DNA of 64,000 nt from Bin5 sp965220715. GTDB taxonomy: Bacteria > Chloroflexota > Anaerolineae > Caldilineales > Caldilineaceae. Positions within the stretch are counted from its first letter, which is position 1. Every line of letters starts with the position of its first letter. The stretch spans positions 1,674,001-1,738,000 of the forward strand of contig OZ244843.1 in NCBI GenBank assembly GCA_965220715.1, given 5' to 3'. This document shows, one piece after another, positions 54,224 to 63,980 of this stretch. The notes under the pieces are model-generated. The model did no database searches, was not told the DNA's origin, and worked only from the letters and a program-made list of their open reading frames with translations. A program made the translations under genes and the position numbers.

Positions 54224-55729
54224 ATGGCATCCCAATCCCACGGCAGCCCGGACGCGCCGTCCGTCCTTCTAATCTCCACCGACCACTGGCCCGCCTACCT
54301 GATGGGCGGGGCCGGGCATCCCGCAATCCGCACCCCGACCCTGGACAGCCTCGCCGGCGCCGGCGTCCGCTACACCAACGCCTATGCCGAGTGCCCGGTC
54401 TGCATTCCTGCCCGCCGCACCCTGATGACCGGCGCCACCACCCGCACGCACGGGGATCGCGTCTTCAAGGTGCAGGAGCCAATGCCGCAACTGCCGACCG
54501 TGGCCCAAACCTTCCGCGACGCCGGCTACCAGGCCTACGCCGTCGGCAAGCTGCATATCTTTCCCCAGCGCGATCGAATCGGCTTCGACGACGTCATCCT
54601 CGCCGAGGAGGGCCGCCCCATCCTCGGCGCCATCGACGACTACGAGCTCTGGCTGGGGGAAGAGGGCCATCCCGGCCGCTCCTTCGCCCACGGCATGAGC
54701 AACAACGAGTACAGCTACCGCCCCTGGCACCTCTCGGAAGAAACCCATGTCACTAACTGGGCTACCGACCAGATGTGCAGGATGATCCGCCGCCGTGACC
54801 CAACCCGGCCCGGCTTCTGGTTCCTCTCCTACTGCCATCCCCACCCGCCGCTCGTGCCGCTCGAGTGGTATTACAATTTCTACCGGGACGTCGACATTCC
54901 ACTCCCCTTCCGGGGCTCGTGGTCGCAGGACTTCGACGAACTGCCTTACGCATTGCAGATGATCCAGACGCGTTACGGCAGCACCTTCAGTGACGAGGAA
55001 CTACGCGGCATCCACTGTGCTTTCTACGCGCTCTGTACTCATATCGACCACCAGTTGCGGCGCGTCATAGGCACCCTGCGCGAGGAGAAGCTGCTGGACA
55101 ACACCATCATCTGCTTCACCAGCGACCACGGCGATATGCTCGGCCACCACGGCCTCTGGGCCAAGCGCCTCTACTACGAGCAATCCGCCAACATCCCCAT
55201 GCTGCTCCTCGGCCCCGCCGGCGATCTACGCACGCCCGCCGGCAGCCAGGATGACCGCCTCGTCGGCTGGCAGGATGTCATGCCAACCCTGCTCGACCTC
55301 GCCGGCATCCCGGTCCCTGATAGCGTCGAGGGGATATCGATGGTCGGGGAGGAGAGGCGCCCCTTTCTCTTCGGCGAAGTGGGCGAAGGGCCCATGGCCG
55401 CCCGCATGATCCGGCAGGGCCAGTACAAGCTGATCTACTACCCCACCGGCAACCATTTCCACCTCTTCGATCTGGACGCCGATCCCCAGGAGATGCACGA
55501 CCTGAGCGCGGCCGAGAGCCACGCCTCCCTGCTCCAACAGATGACCGCTCTACTGGTAGATGAACTCTATGGCAATGATCAGGATTGGCTGCAGGAAGGT
55601 AAACTGGTCGGCCTGCCCGACCGAGAGTGGCAGCCGGTCGAGAACCGGGAACTCTCAGGCCAGCGCGGTCAGCACTGGCCGCCGCCGCCGTTGGATCTGT
55701 CCGGCCGACAAGTGGGAATGCCGGGGTGA
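54224..55729 (+). CDS. Sulfatase, formylglycine (Cys) type
   Basis: 501 residues. The formylglycine precursor is Cys60 in VCIPARRTLMTG, which fits C-x-P-x-R though Ser is replaced by Ala. Metal-site motifs LLISTDHWPAYL and FTSDHGDMLGHHGLWAK are intact. No signal peptide. It differs clearly from the sulfatase at 48029, so the two probably remove sulfate from different positions or substrates. Preceded by GGAG and 16 bp from the aldolase stop: it is likely the third gene of the dehydratase-aldolase operon. The C-terminal 30 residues are Pro-rich. Confidence 0.93.
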   Translation: MASQSHGSPDAPSVLLISTDHWPAYLMGGAGHPAIRTPTLDSLAGAGVRYTNAYAECPVCIPARRTLMTGATTRTHGDRVFKVQEPMPQLPTVAQTFRDAGYQAYAVGKLHIFPQRDRIGFDDVILAEEGRPILGAIDDYELWLGEEGHPGRSFAHGMSNNEYSYRPWHLSEETHVTNWATDQMCRMIRRRDPTRPGFWFLSYCHPHPPLVPLEWYYNFYRDVDIPLPFRGSWSQDFDELPYALQMIQTRYGSTFSDEELRGIHCAFYALCTHIDHQLRRVIGTLREEKLLDNTIICFTSDHGDMLGHHGLWAKRLYYEQSANIPMLLLGPAGDLRTPAGSQDDRLVGWQDVMPTLLDLAGIPVPDSVEGISMVGEERRPFLFGEVGEGPMAARMIRQGQYKLIYYPTGNHFHLFDLDADPQEMHDLSAAESHASLLQQMTALLVDELYGNDQDWLQEGKLVGLPDREWQPVENRELSGQRGQHWPPPPLDLSGRQVGMPG

Positions 55730-55743
55730 CGGTTGGGGAGCAG

Positions 55744-55935
55744 TTATGACGGCTCCCGGCCTGTCTCCTCGCTGTAGGCCAGGTAGTCGTCGACAGCCTC
55801 GTGGAAGGCGGCTCTTAACTCCTCGACCGACGATCCCTCAAAGTAGACGTCGTCGTAGGTGCCAAGAAAGTGGCCATGGAAAATGCGGTCACGACCGTCG
55901 AAGCGAATGTCTGCTGCGTATCCCTTATAATGCAT
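55744..55935 (-). CDS. hicB: HicB-like antitoxin domain, short, without HicA
   Basis: 63 residues with the HicB partial RNase-H-like fold: MHYKGYAADIRFDGRDRIFHG, then YFEGSSVEELRAAFHEAVDDYLAY. It stops at EETGREPS, before the C-terminal DNA-binding part present in full HicB antitoxins (about 110 residues). I checked the 217 bp upstream on the same strand and saw no HicA-type frame. AAGGA precedes ATG 55935. It may be a decayed toxin-antitoxin remnant or a stand-alone HicB-domain protein. Confidence 0.8.
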   Translation of the reverse strand: MHYKGYAADIRFDGRDRIFHGHFLGTYDDVYFEGSSVEELRAAFHEAVDDYLAYSEETGREPS

Positions 55936-56152
55936 TGTCCTTGCCCCGGTTCCGTGATGACTTGGCGGATGTTAGCGCAAGCTGGACGAGTTCTCTTGTC
56001 GTCGGAGGCTCGCGCTGTAAGTGGTTTCGCAGCGCAGATGCCACGAAAAGCCTAAGCGCTAATGTAGATCACGCTGAGATTCCAATAAGTATAGTCATCC
56101 TCATCACACAATTCAATTTAATTGTAGTGCAGGACAGAAAGGGACCCATCCC

Positions 56153-57487
<1,335 letters not shown>

Positions 57488-57540
57488 GCGTCTCCCATAT
57501 TCATGGTAAAGCGCGCAGGATCAGAAAAGGAGAGCATCCA

Positions 57541-58278
57541 TTGAGTGATTTTTCCGGACAAAACGTCCTCGTAACCGGCTCCAGCAGCGGCTTTGGCGAG
57601 GCGATAGCGCTACAATTTGCGCAGGCCGGCGCACATGTTGTGTTGCTTGCCCGCCGCGAGGAAGTGCTACGCGCCCTTGCGCAACGTATCGAGAAGGACG
57701 GCGGCCGTGCCCTCGTCTGCCCCTGCGACGTCGGCGACGAAGCCCAGATCCGCGCCGCCGTCGAAAAGATCGACGCCGAGCTCGGCCCCATCCATGTGCT
57801 GGTCAATAACGCCGGCACCAACGTCACCAACCGCAGCATCGACGCCACCACCACCGAAGACTGGCGCGTCGTCGCCGATGTCAATCTGGTCAGCGCCTAT
57901 CTCTTTACCAACCTGCTCATGCCGCAAATGAAAGCGCGCGGCGCCGGCACCATCATCAACATCGGCTCGCGCGCGGCCAACTATCCCAGTCTTCTGTCCG
58001 GCGTCGCCTACAGCAGCGCCAAGCTGGGCATGCAGGCCCTCAACCGCGTCACCAATGAGGAAGGCAACCCGCACGGCGTGCGCGCCTGTATCATAAACCC
58101 GGGCGTCACCGCTACCCCCCTCCTCGACCGCCGGCCCAGCCCGCCCCCCCAGGAAGCCCGTAAGCTCATGATGCAGGCCGAGGACATCGCCGCCACCGTC
58201 CTCTACGCCGCCAGCCTCCCCCCGCGCGCAAACGCCGAACGCATCGACCTCTATCCGACCAACACGGAGGTGGGCTGA
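57541..58278 (+). CDS. Short-chain dehydrogenase/reductase
   Basis: 245 residues of the classical SDR family. TGSSSGFG (12-19) binds NAD(P), NNAG (89-92) is the structural motif and Ser143, Tyr157, Lys161 (YSSAK) form the active site. It has Arg residues after the second strand (LLARREE) that favour NADP. TTG 57541 follows AAAAGGAGAG. With the preceding MocA gene it may oxidise a sugar or polyol. The next gene starts 22 bp after its stop but has a different kind of product. Confidence 0.93.
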   Translation: MSDFSGQNVLVTGSSSGFGEAIALQFAQAGAHVVLLARREEVLRALAQRIEKDGGRALVCPCDVGDEAQIRAAVEKIDAELGPIHVLVNNAGTNVTNRSIDATTTEDWRVVADVNLVSAYLFTNLLMPQMKARGAGTIINIGSRAANYPSLLSGVAYSSAKLGMQALNRVTNEEGNPHGVRACIINPGVTATPLLDRRPSPPPQEARKLMMQAEDIAATVLYAASLPPRANAERIDLYPTNTEVG

Positions 58279-58300
58279 CATCGCCAGGAAGCTCGCAGAG

Positions 58301-58954
58301 GTGCCGCCCGCAATCGCCGCCATCGCCCCCGATGGCCAACTTACCCCTGCCCAGAGACGCCGCTTTCTCATATCGATCTCTCTACGGCGCCAGCAACCCG
58401 GGACCGGCAGCGCGCCCCAATTCCTCCGCGAACGCTCGGCAGACTACGCTTGGCCAGACTTGCGATCCATTCTGAAGGGGATCCGTTGGGCGGTCGTCGG
58501 CGCGGTCGCGACCCGCGCCTACATGCCGGAGCGCATGACTAGGGATTTCGACATTCTCGTGCACCATCACGACGGTGACGCCGCGCTGGCGCGCCTGAGA
58601 GAAGCCGGCTATCACGTAACTTCGGAACTGTCGATCCCTGGCCATATGTTGAACGCTCCCGATGGCGCCGAAATTGAACTGCTCCTCATCCCATTCCCGT
58701 GGCTGGACGATGCTTTGCAACCGGACCAACAAGACCCGGCCGGCTACCCGGTCTTGGACCTGCCCTATCTTGTCCTGATGAAAATGGAGACGTCACGCGC
58801 CCAGGATCTCGCCGACCTCTCGAAAATGCTCGGACTCGCCGCCGAGGAAGATCTGGAGCGGATACGGCAGATCATTGCTCGCCACATGCCCGCAGCCGTC
58901 GACGACCTGGAGTCCCTCATCTACCTGGGCGGCCTGGAAATGAAGGGGACATGA
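58301..58954 (+). CDS. Nucleotidyltransferase-fold protein (AbiEii/MNT-like)
   Basis: 217 residues. A basic N-terminal section is followed by WAVVGAVATRAYMPERMTRDFDILV, the G-x-x-A-x-x-x-Y and D-x-D pattern of nucleotidyltransferase toxins of the AbiEii or minimal-NTase type. A later EIELLLIPFPWLDDALQ gives the third acidic position. No adjacent antitoxin partner (AbiEi, HEPN) is visible, so its toxin role is uncertain. GTG 58301 has AGGAAG about 8 bases upstream. The frame is open further upstream into the SDR gene, and the N-terminal start is therefore unsure. Confidence 0.7.
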   Translation: MPPAIAAIAPDGQLTPAQRRRFLISISLRRQQPGTGSAPQFLRERSADYAWPDLRSILKGIRWAVVGAVATRAYMPERMTRDFDILVHHHDGDAALARLREAGYHVTSELSIPGHMLNAPDGAEIELLLIPFPWLDDALQPDQQDPAGYPVLDLPYLVLMKMETSRAQDLADLSKMLGLAAEEDLERIRQIIARHMPAAVDDLESLIYLGGLEMKGT

Positions 58955-59005
58955 ACTGCCCCCACGGGGAAGACGTGAACTGAGCCGGGGAGCAACAGTT
59001 TTCCT

Positions 59006-60061
59006 ATGCTGCGTGTTGGGATCATCGGAACAGGCCGCATCAGCGACCTGCACGCCATCGAATACCTCCAGAGCGAACGCGCCCGGATAGTAGCCGTCTG
59101 TGATATCGACGACGAGAACGCCCAGCTGCGGGCAGCTGAGTGGGGTGTGCCTCCCGCCCGCGTCTTCAACAACCACCACGACCTGCTTGCCCTGCCCGAC
59201 CTCGACCTGGTCGAGATCCTGTTGCCCCATCACCTCCACCATCCCGTGACCCTGGACACCCTAGCCGCCGGCAAGCACGTCTCCGTCCAGAAGCCGATAG
59301 CCCTCTCCCTCGCCCAAGCCGACGAGATGATCGCGGCCGCGGCTGCCGCCGAAAAGACCTTGCGGGTCTACGAAAACTTCATCTTCTATCCGCCCGTAAC
59401 GCGTGCCAAGGCCCTGATCGACGCCGGCGAGATCGGCGACCCGCTCACCATTCGCATCAAGAGCAACGCCGGCTTCAGCCCCACCGCCTGGCACGTGCCG
59501 CTCGCCGCCTGGGCCTGGCGCTTCAACCCGGAGATCTGCGGCGGCGGCCCCCTGCTCTTCGACGACGGCCACCACAAATTCGCCCTCGCCTGGCACTTCA
59601 TGGGACTGGCCGAGCAGGTGCACGCCTGGATCGGCGAAATGGAGCTGATGCCCGGTCGCGTGCTGGACACGCCCGCCATCGTCTCCTGGAAATTCCCCGC
59701 CAACCGCTTCGGTTCGCTCGAGGCCGTCTATTCGCCCCAGCTACAGATCGATACCCGCTACTACGCCCAGGACGACCGCGTCGAAATCACCGGCACCAAA
59801 GGCGTGCTCTGGATCAACGGCGGCCATGGCCGCCTCACCAACGCACCTGCCCTCGCCCTCTGCCGCGATGGCAAGACCCGCACCTTCGACGACATCCCGA
59901 CCGGCTGGGAGCAAAGTTTCATTCACGCCACCCGACATCTCATCGACGCCTTCCACAGCGGCGGCGCGCCCCGCCTGACAGGCGCCGAAGGCCGCACAAT
60001 CCTGCGCTCCCTTCTCGCCGCCCATCAGTCGGCCCACACCGGTCAGCCCGTGCGGATCTGA
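59006..60061 (+). CDS. Gfo/Idh/MocA-family oxidoreductase
   Basis: 351 residues starting LRVGIIGTGRISDLHAIEYL, a standard G-x-G-x-x-x Rossmann motif. IVAVCDIDDEN follows the second strand and VQKPIALSLAQADEM carries the family Lys-Pro pair, with Gln in place of the usual Glu (VQKP for EKP). FIFYPPVTRAKALI and WHVPLAAWAWRFNP form the substrate-side segment. Oxidoreductase on sugars or derivatives. ATG 59006 has GGGGAG about 14 bases upstream. It is the last plus-strand gene of the sugar region. Confidence 0.92.
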   Translation: MLRVGIIGTGRISDLHAIEYLQSERARIVAVCDIDDENAQLRAAEWGVPPARVFNNHHDLLALPDLDLVEILLPHHLHHPVTLDTLAAGKHVSVQKPIALSLAQADEMIAAAAAAEKTLRVYENFIFYPPVTRAKALIDAGEIGDPLTIRIKSNAGFSPTAWHVPLAAWAWRFNPEICGGGPLLFDDGHHKFALAWHFMGLAEQVHAWIGEMELMPGRVLDTPAIVSWKFPANRFGSLEAVYSPQLQIDTRYYAQDDRVEITGTKGVLWINGGHGRLTNAPALALCRDGKTRTFDDIPTGWEQSFIHATRHLIDAFHSGGAPRLTGAEGRTILRSLLAAHQSAHTGQPVRI

Positions 60062-60202
60062 ACAGTGCTGGCGCAACCTGCACGCCTGCCAAAACAAACA
60101 GTCGGCCGGCTTGTCAGCACGTAACTCCTGACAAACCGACCGACGCTGAATGAATATGACCGCGCTGCACATCTGGCGCGGGTTATAGTCAATCGGATCT
60201 CC

Positions 60203-60646
60203 CTAAAACGGAATATCCTCCTCGCCGCCGGGCGCAGGGTCCCCGTCAGGCCCGCCACCCATCGGCGCTTCCTGCCCGTCGGACTGACCCATGCCAGAGG
60301 CTAGGGCCTCACTTTCTGCCCGCGTACTGAGGAATTGCACATTCCGCGCCCGCACTTCCAAAGAGGCGCGCGTATTCCCCTCCCGGTCGGTCCAGGTGCT
60401 GGGTTCTTCCAATTCGCCGACAACCAGCACCCGCTGTCCTTTCGTCAGATACTGGTTACAGGTTTCGGCCAACCGATCCCAGGCCGCCACGCGGAACCAG
60501 ACGGTCTTGTCTTGGCGCTGGCCGTCCTGGCCAGTCCAAGATCGACTTGTGGCAACACTGAAGTTTGTGACAGCCACGCCGCTGGGCGTGTACCTCATCT
60601 CCGGATCGCGGCCCAAGTTCCCTACGATAGTGATCTGTTGATACAT
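60203..60646 (-). CDS. ssb: Single-stranded DNA-binding protein (second of a tandem pair)
   Basis: 147 residues with one OB-fold: MYQQITIVGNLGRDPEMRYTP, VTNFSVATSRSW, KTVWFRVAAWDRLAETCNQYL and KGQRVLVVGELE. The tail is Gly/Pro-rich and ends EEDIPF, the acidic tip that recruits partner proteins. GGAAGGAAG precedes ATG 60646. The paralogous ssb at 60771-61196 is the promoter-proximal gene on this strand, 124 bp upstream of this start. Two ssb genes in a row may give a housekeeping and a specialised form. Confidence 0.95.
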   Translation of the reverse strand: MYQQITIVGNLGRDPEMRYTPSGVAVTNFSVATSRSWTGQDGQRQDKTVWFRVAAWDRLAETCNQYLTKGQRVLVVGELEEPSTWTDREGNTRASLEVRARNVQFLSTRAESEALASGMGQSDGQEAPMGGGPDGDPAPGGEEDIPF

Positions 60647-60770
60647 AAAGCGTCTTCCTTCCTCCGATTTGAATTCGATGAGTCCGAACTGCGTGAATCG
60701 TGTCCAATCACTCCATGCACCAACTTCCCACTCCGCGTCGAGACTTAAATAATTCTAGCAAAGTATCTCT

Positions 60771-61196
60771 TTAGAATGGAATGTCCTCCGCGCCGTTTGA
60801 TTCCGGACTGGGGGCGTGTTGGCCATTTCCATATGCAGCCTGCCCTTCGGACGTGGCGTTACCTTCGGCCCGCGGGCTGAGGAATTGCACGTTACGTGCC
60901 CGAACTTTCAAAGTGACCCGCGCATTACCACTGTCGTCCGTCCCCACGTAAGGCTCGTCCAACTCTCCAACAACCATCACCCTTTTACCTTTCGCAAGAT
61001 ACTGGTTACAGGTCTCCGCCAGTCGTTGCCACGCAGACACCCGAAACCAAACGGTCTTCTCCTGCCGCTGTCCGTCTTGGCCCGTCCATGACCGACTGGT
61101 AGCAACGCTGAAGCTTGTTACAGGATCCCCGCTGGGCGCTTGCCGCATTTCCGGGTCACCACCCAGATTCCCTATCAAAGTGATCTGCTGATACAT
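60771..61196 (-). CDS. ssb: Single-stranded DNA-binding protein (first of a tandem pair)
   Basis: 141 residues from ATG 61196 (AAAGGGGACAG upstream). It mirrors the neighbour: MYQQITLIGNLGGDPEMRQAP, VTSFSVATSRSWTGQDGQRQEKTVWFRVSAWQRLAETCNQYL in parallel register, and the tail NGAEDIPF. Its linker is shorter and less Gly-rich. High similarity in the OB domain and different linkers indicate a tandem duplication. The promoter probably lies in 61197-61300. Confidence 0.95.
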   Translation of the reverse strand: MYQQITLIGNLGGDPEMRQAPSGDPVTSFSVATSRSWTGQDGQRQEKTVWFRVSAWQRLAETCNQYLAKGKRVMVVGELDEPYVGTDDSGNARVTLKVRARNVQFLSPRAEGNATSEGQAAYGNGQHAPSPESNGAEDIPF

Positions 61197-61814
61197 TCTA
61201 CTGTCCCCTTTCTGTATTCGCAATTGGTCCGGTTCATAGAGCCGGCAACCGAGCAAGGCTCGCCGGATCCGACTATATGATATTGTACATATGTTCTAAT
61301 AAACTGTCAAGACCCGAAATCTCCAAAATTGGTCCCAATTTGCTGTCCCTCTGCAATCTGCCCTTTCACCCACCGCAAAAAGGCTCCGCCGACCAGCCAT
61401 CAACCGATCGCCTGCAATCCTGAAATTCTGTAAATCCTGATTCAGACCGCGCAAAACGCCCCTCTCCACCAACCCGCTTCCCCACCGTCGCACTAGTCTC
61501 CAGCCCCTATCCACTAACCACTGCACTTCCCCACCGATCGCCTGCAATCCTGAAAACCCCAGTTCAGACAGCCGCAAATGAGCCATGGTATCTATAAACT
61601 CAGAATAAGAGACCCATCGCGTACGAATGGGGTTACTAAAAACCAAAAACTGGAAACTGAAAGCTTCTTCCCCTCCTCCGAAACTCCCCCCGAAATTAGA
61701 CCTTATCAGCACTTCATGGAATAATGTCGGCATACCCTGAACCTTAGTCTCCAATCCATCTGTCGGCGCGCACCAACTCCAAACACGCGCACCGGCAAGA
61801 GAACGGGGCAGCAC
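61197..61814. other. Divergent gene-free region with repeats
   Basis: 618 bp between ssb (minus) and the M24 peptidase (plus). It holds the AATCCTG-type repeat copy 2 (61405-61575). An AT-rich stretch near 61270-61310 (ATATGATATTGTACATATG) could carry the ssb promoter; I do not assign boxes. A long minus-strand frame overlapping the peptidase gene is a shadow. Confidence 0.55.
61405..61575. repeat. AATCCTG-type dispersed repeat, copy 2
   Basis: Holds CGATCGCCTGCAATCCTGAAA twice (near 61405 and 61535), TAAATCCTGATTCAGAC and CGCACTAGTCTCCAGCCCC. These modules match 51687-51798 in permuted order. Confidence 0.6.
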
Positions 61815-63044
61815 GTGAAGCTGCAAACTATCCGCAACTATCTGCACCAACACGGCATCGCCGGCTGGCTGCTTTACGACTTTCGCGGCCAGAATTCGAT
61901 CGCCGCTTCCGTCGCCGGCCTCGAATCCACCGGTACCCGGCGCTGGTTTCTGTGGATCCCTGCCAACGGCGAACCGCAGTGGCTGGTCCACGCCATCGAA
62001 CAGACGACATTCAGCGCCGTGGACCCCGAAATGACCGGCCCGCTGCACCTCTACGTCGGCTGGCAGGAGATGGAGCAGAAGCTGCGCGCTATCCTGCCGC
62101 AGGACGCTTCCAGCCAGATCGCCATGGAATACAGCCCCCGCGGCGCCATCCCCTACGTCAGCAAAGTCGATGCCGGCACGCTGGAAATGGTGCGTGCCAA
62201 CACCCGCGCCTCCGTCGTCAGCAGCGCCGACCTGGTGCAACTCGTGCAAGCAGTGCTCTCTTCACAGCAGATGGAGACCCACCGCCGCGCCGCCGCCCAC
62301 CTGTTGGCGGCCAAGGATGCCGCTTTCGCCTTCGTCGCCAAGGCCATGCGCCAGCAACAGGAGATCACCGAGTACGACGTCCAGCAGTTGATCGTCCAAA
62401 AATTCCGCGCCGAAAATCTGACCTGGGACCACGATCCGATCGTGGCCGTCAACGGCAACGCCGCCCTCCCCCACTACGCGCCCAGCGCCCAACAGCACAA
62501 CCCGATTCGACGCGGGGACGTGCTCCTGATCGATCTGTGGGCCAAAGAGAAAAACAGTCCCGACGACTGCTACGCCGACATCACCTGGACGGCCTACTGT
62601 GGCGCGGAGCCACCCCCAACCGCCAGCCGCGTCTTTGCCGTCGTCGCCCAGGCACGCGACACTGCCCTCACTGTCATAAACCAAGCGTTTGAAACCGGCA
62701 AAACACTCCACGGCTACGAAGTCGACGACGCCGTCAGCAGCGTCATCGCAGACGCCGGATTCGGCGCCGGAATCCTTCACCGCACCGGTCACAGCCTGGG
62801 ACCGAATACCCACTGGAACGGTGTCAACATCGACAACGTCGAGACCCAGGACCGGCGCAGCCTCATCCCCGGCGTCATGTTCACTATCGAACCGGGCATC
62901 TACCTGCCCCACATCGACTTCGACAACAGCGGGCAAACGAAAGGGCTGGGCATCCGCAGCGAAGTCAACTGTATCGTTCACGACGGCCGCCTGGAAGTGA
63001 CGACCCTACCCTTCCAAACGGAGCTGTCAGGTTTGGGCGGCTAA
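61815..63044 (+). CDS. M24-family metallopeptidase (Xaa-Pro aminopeptidase-like)
   Basis: 409 residues in two parts. Residues 1-160 form a creatinase-like N-terminal domain. The pita-bread catalytic domain follows with all five metal ligands: LLIDLWAKE (Asp), YADITWT (Asp), HRTGHSLG (His), FTIEPGIY (Glu) and IRSEVNC (Glu). The enzyme cleaves N-terminal residues before proline, or related amide bonds, using two divalent metals. The start is GTG 61815 with a weak ribosome-binding site. It may be the first gene of a set continuing into the LldE-like gene 90 bp downstream. Confidence 0.92.
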   Translation: MKLQTIRNYLHQHGIAGWLLYDFRGQNSIAASVAGLESTGTRRWFLWIPANGEPQWLVHAIEQTTFSAVDPEMTGPLHLYVGWQEMEQKLRAILPQDASSQIAMEYSPRGAIPYVSKVDAGTLEMVRANTRASVVSSADLVQLVQAVLSSQQMETHRRAAAHLLAAKDAAFAFVAKAMRQQQEITEYDVQQLIVQKFRAENLTWDHDPIVAVNGNAALPHYAPSAQQHNPIRRGDVLLIDLWAKEKNSPDDCYADITWTAYCGAEPPPTASRVFAVVAQARDTALTVINQAFETGKTLHGYEVDDAVSSVIADAGFGAGILHRTGHSLGPNTHWNGVNIDNVETQDRRSLIPGVMFTIEPGIYLPHIDFDNSGQTKGLGIRSEVNCIVHDGRLEVTTLPFQTELSGLGG

Positions 63045-63134
63045 ACATCCCTGCCCGGTTCCCGGCGCACCGTCCGGCCATTGGCCACTGTCAACAGACA
63101 ACCGCATCGTTCGTTGAAGAGAGTCGATCATCCC

Positions 63135-63980
63135 ATGCACAAGGTTACTTTTGAACGAAGACCCCAGCGCGTCGCCTTGTTCGTCACCTGTATGGTGGAT
63201 ATGCTCTACCCCAGCGTGGGTATAGCCACCTGCGAACTGCTGGAGAAAAACGGCATCGAAGTCGTCTTCCCGGAGGATCAGACCTGCTGCGGGCAGCCCG
63301 CCTTCAATGCCGGTTATCGCGACGAGGCCCGCAAGCTGGCCCGGCGTTTTCTGTCGATCTTCGGACCGCTCGTCGAAAGTGGCGAAGTAGATGCCGTCGT
63401 CGCCCCCTCCGGCAGCTGCGCCACCATGACAAGCCACTTTTTTGAGGCAATCTTCCAGGAATCCAAGGAGATGGAGCTGAGCCATCAGGCCGAAAGGCTG
63501 GCATCAGTGACCTTTGAACTGACCGAATTTCTGGTCGATGTGCTTGGTCTCGTAACCACTGGCGCACATCTGCAGGGCAAGGCTACCTATCATCCCTGCT
63601 GCCACCTCTATCGCGAATTGGGTGTCGACGAGCAGCCGCGCAAACTGCTGGCCGGGGTCGAGGGCCTTGAGATGGTCGATCTGCCCCACGCAGACGACTG
63701 CTGTGGATTCGGCGGGCTGTTTGCCATCAAGAACAGCGGCATCAGCGCGGCCATGGGACGGGCCAAGGCAACCTGCGCACAGCAGAGCGGCGCAGACGCC
63801 ATCGTCCTGTGCGACGTAAGTTGTATGACCCACATTAACGGCATTCTCAGCCGTGAAGGGGTAAGTTGCCGCGCCCACCATATCGCCGAAATACTAAACG
63901 ACCATCTCGGCAGTAGCCTGCGTCCGTCGACGCAACCGCCGCCGGCCCAGGCGGACCACCCCCGGCGCTGGGGTGAGTAA
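63135..63980 (+). CDS. lldE: LldE/LutA-type (Fe-S)-binding protein of the L-lactate oxidation complex
   Basis: 281 residues with two CCG domains: FVTCMVDMLYPSVG and TCCGQPAFNAG in the first half, YHPCCHLYRELG and DDCCGFGGLF in the second. These bind iron-sulfur clusters or a heterodisulfide-reductase-type cofactor. LldE/LutA works with LldF/LutB and LldG/LutC to oxidise L-lactate to pyruvate; the partner genes would lie just beyond the right edge. I chose ATG 63135 from the frame open at 63081, as family members begin with this strand. The C-terminal 20 residues are a Pro-rich tail. Confidence 0.9.
   Translation: MHKVTFERRPQRVALFVTCMVDMLYPSVGIATCELLEKNGIEVVFPEDQTCCGQPAFNAGYRDEARKLARRFLSIFGPLVESGEVDAVVAPSGSCATMTSHFFEAIFQESKEMELSHQAERLASVTFELTEFLVDVLGLVTTGAHLQGKATYHPCCHLYRELGVDEQPRKLLAGVEGLEMVDLPHADDCCGFGGLFAIKNSGISAAMGRAKATCAQQSGADAIVLCDVSCMTHINGILSREGVSCRAHHIAEILNDHLGSSLRPSTQPPPAQADHPRRWGE

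Noticed and set aside
55936..56152. Search for a HicA toxin upstream of hicB
   Set aside because: All three minus-strand frames were read. None gives the compact HicA pattern with its Gly-Ser-His core.
61296..62249. Long minus-strand open frame (317 codons)
   Set aside because: It overlaps the well-supported M24 peptidase gene and the AATCCTG repeat. Its protein has no recognisable motif and it is a shadow of a GC-rich gene.
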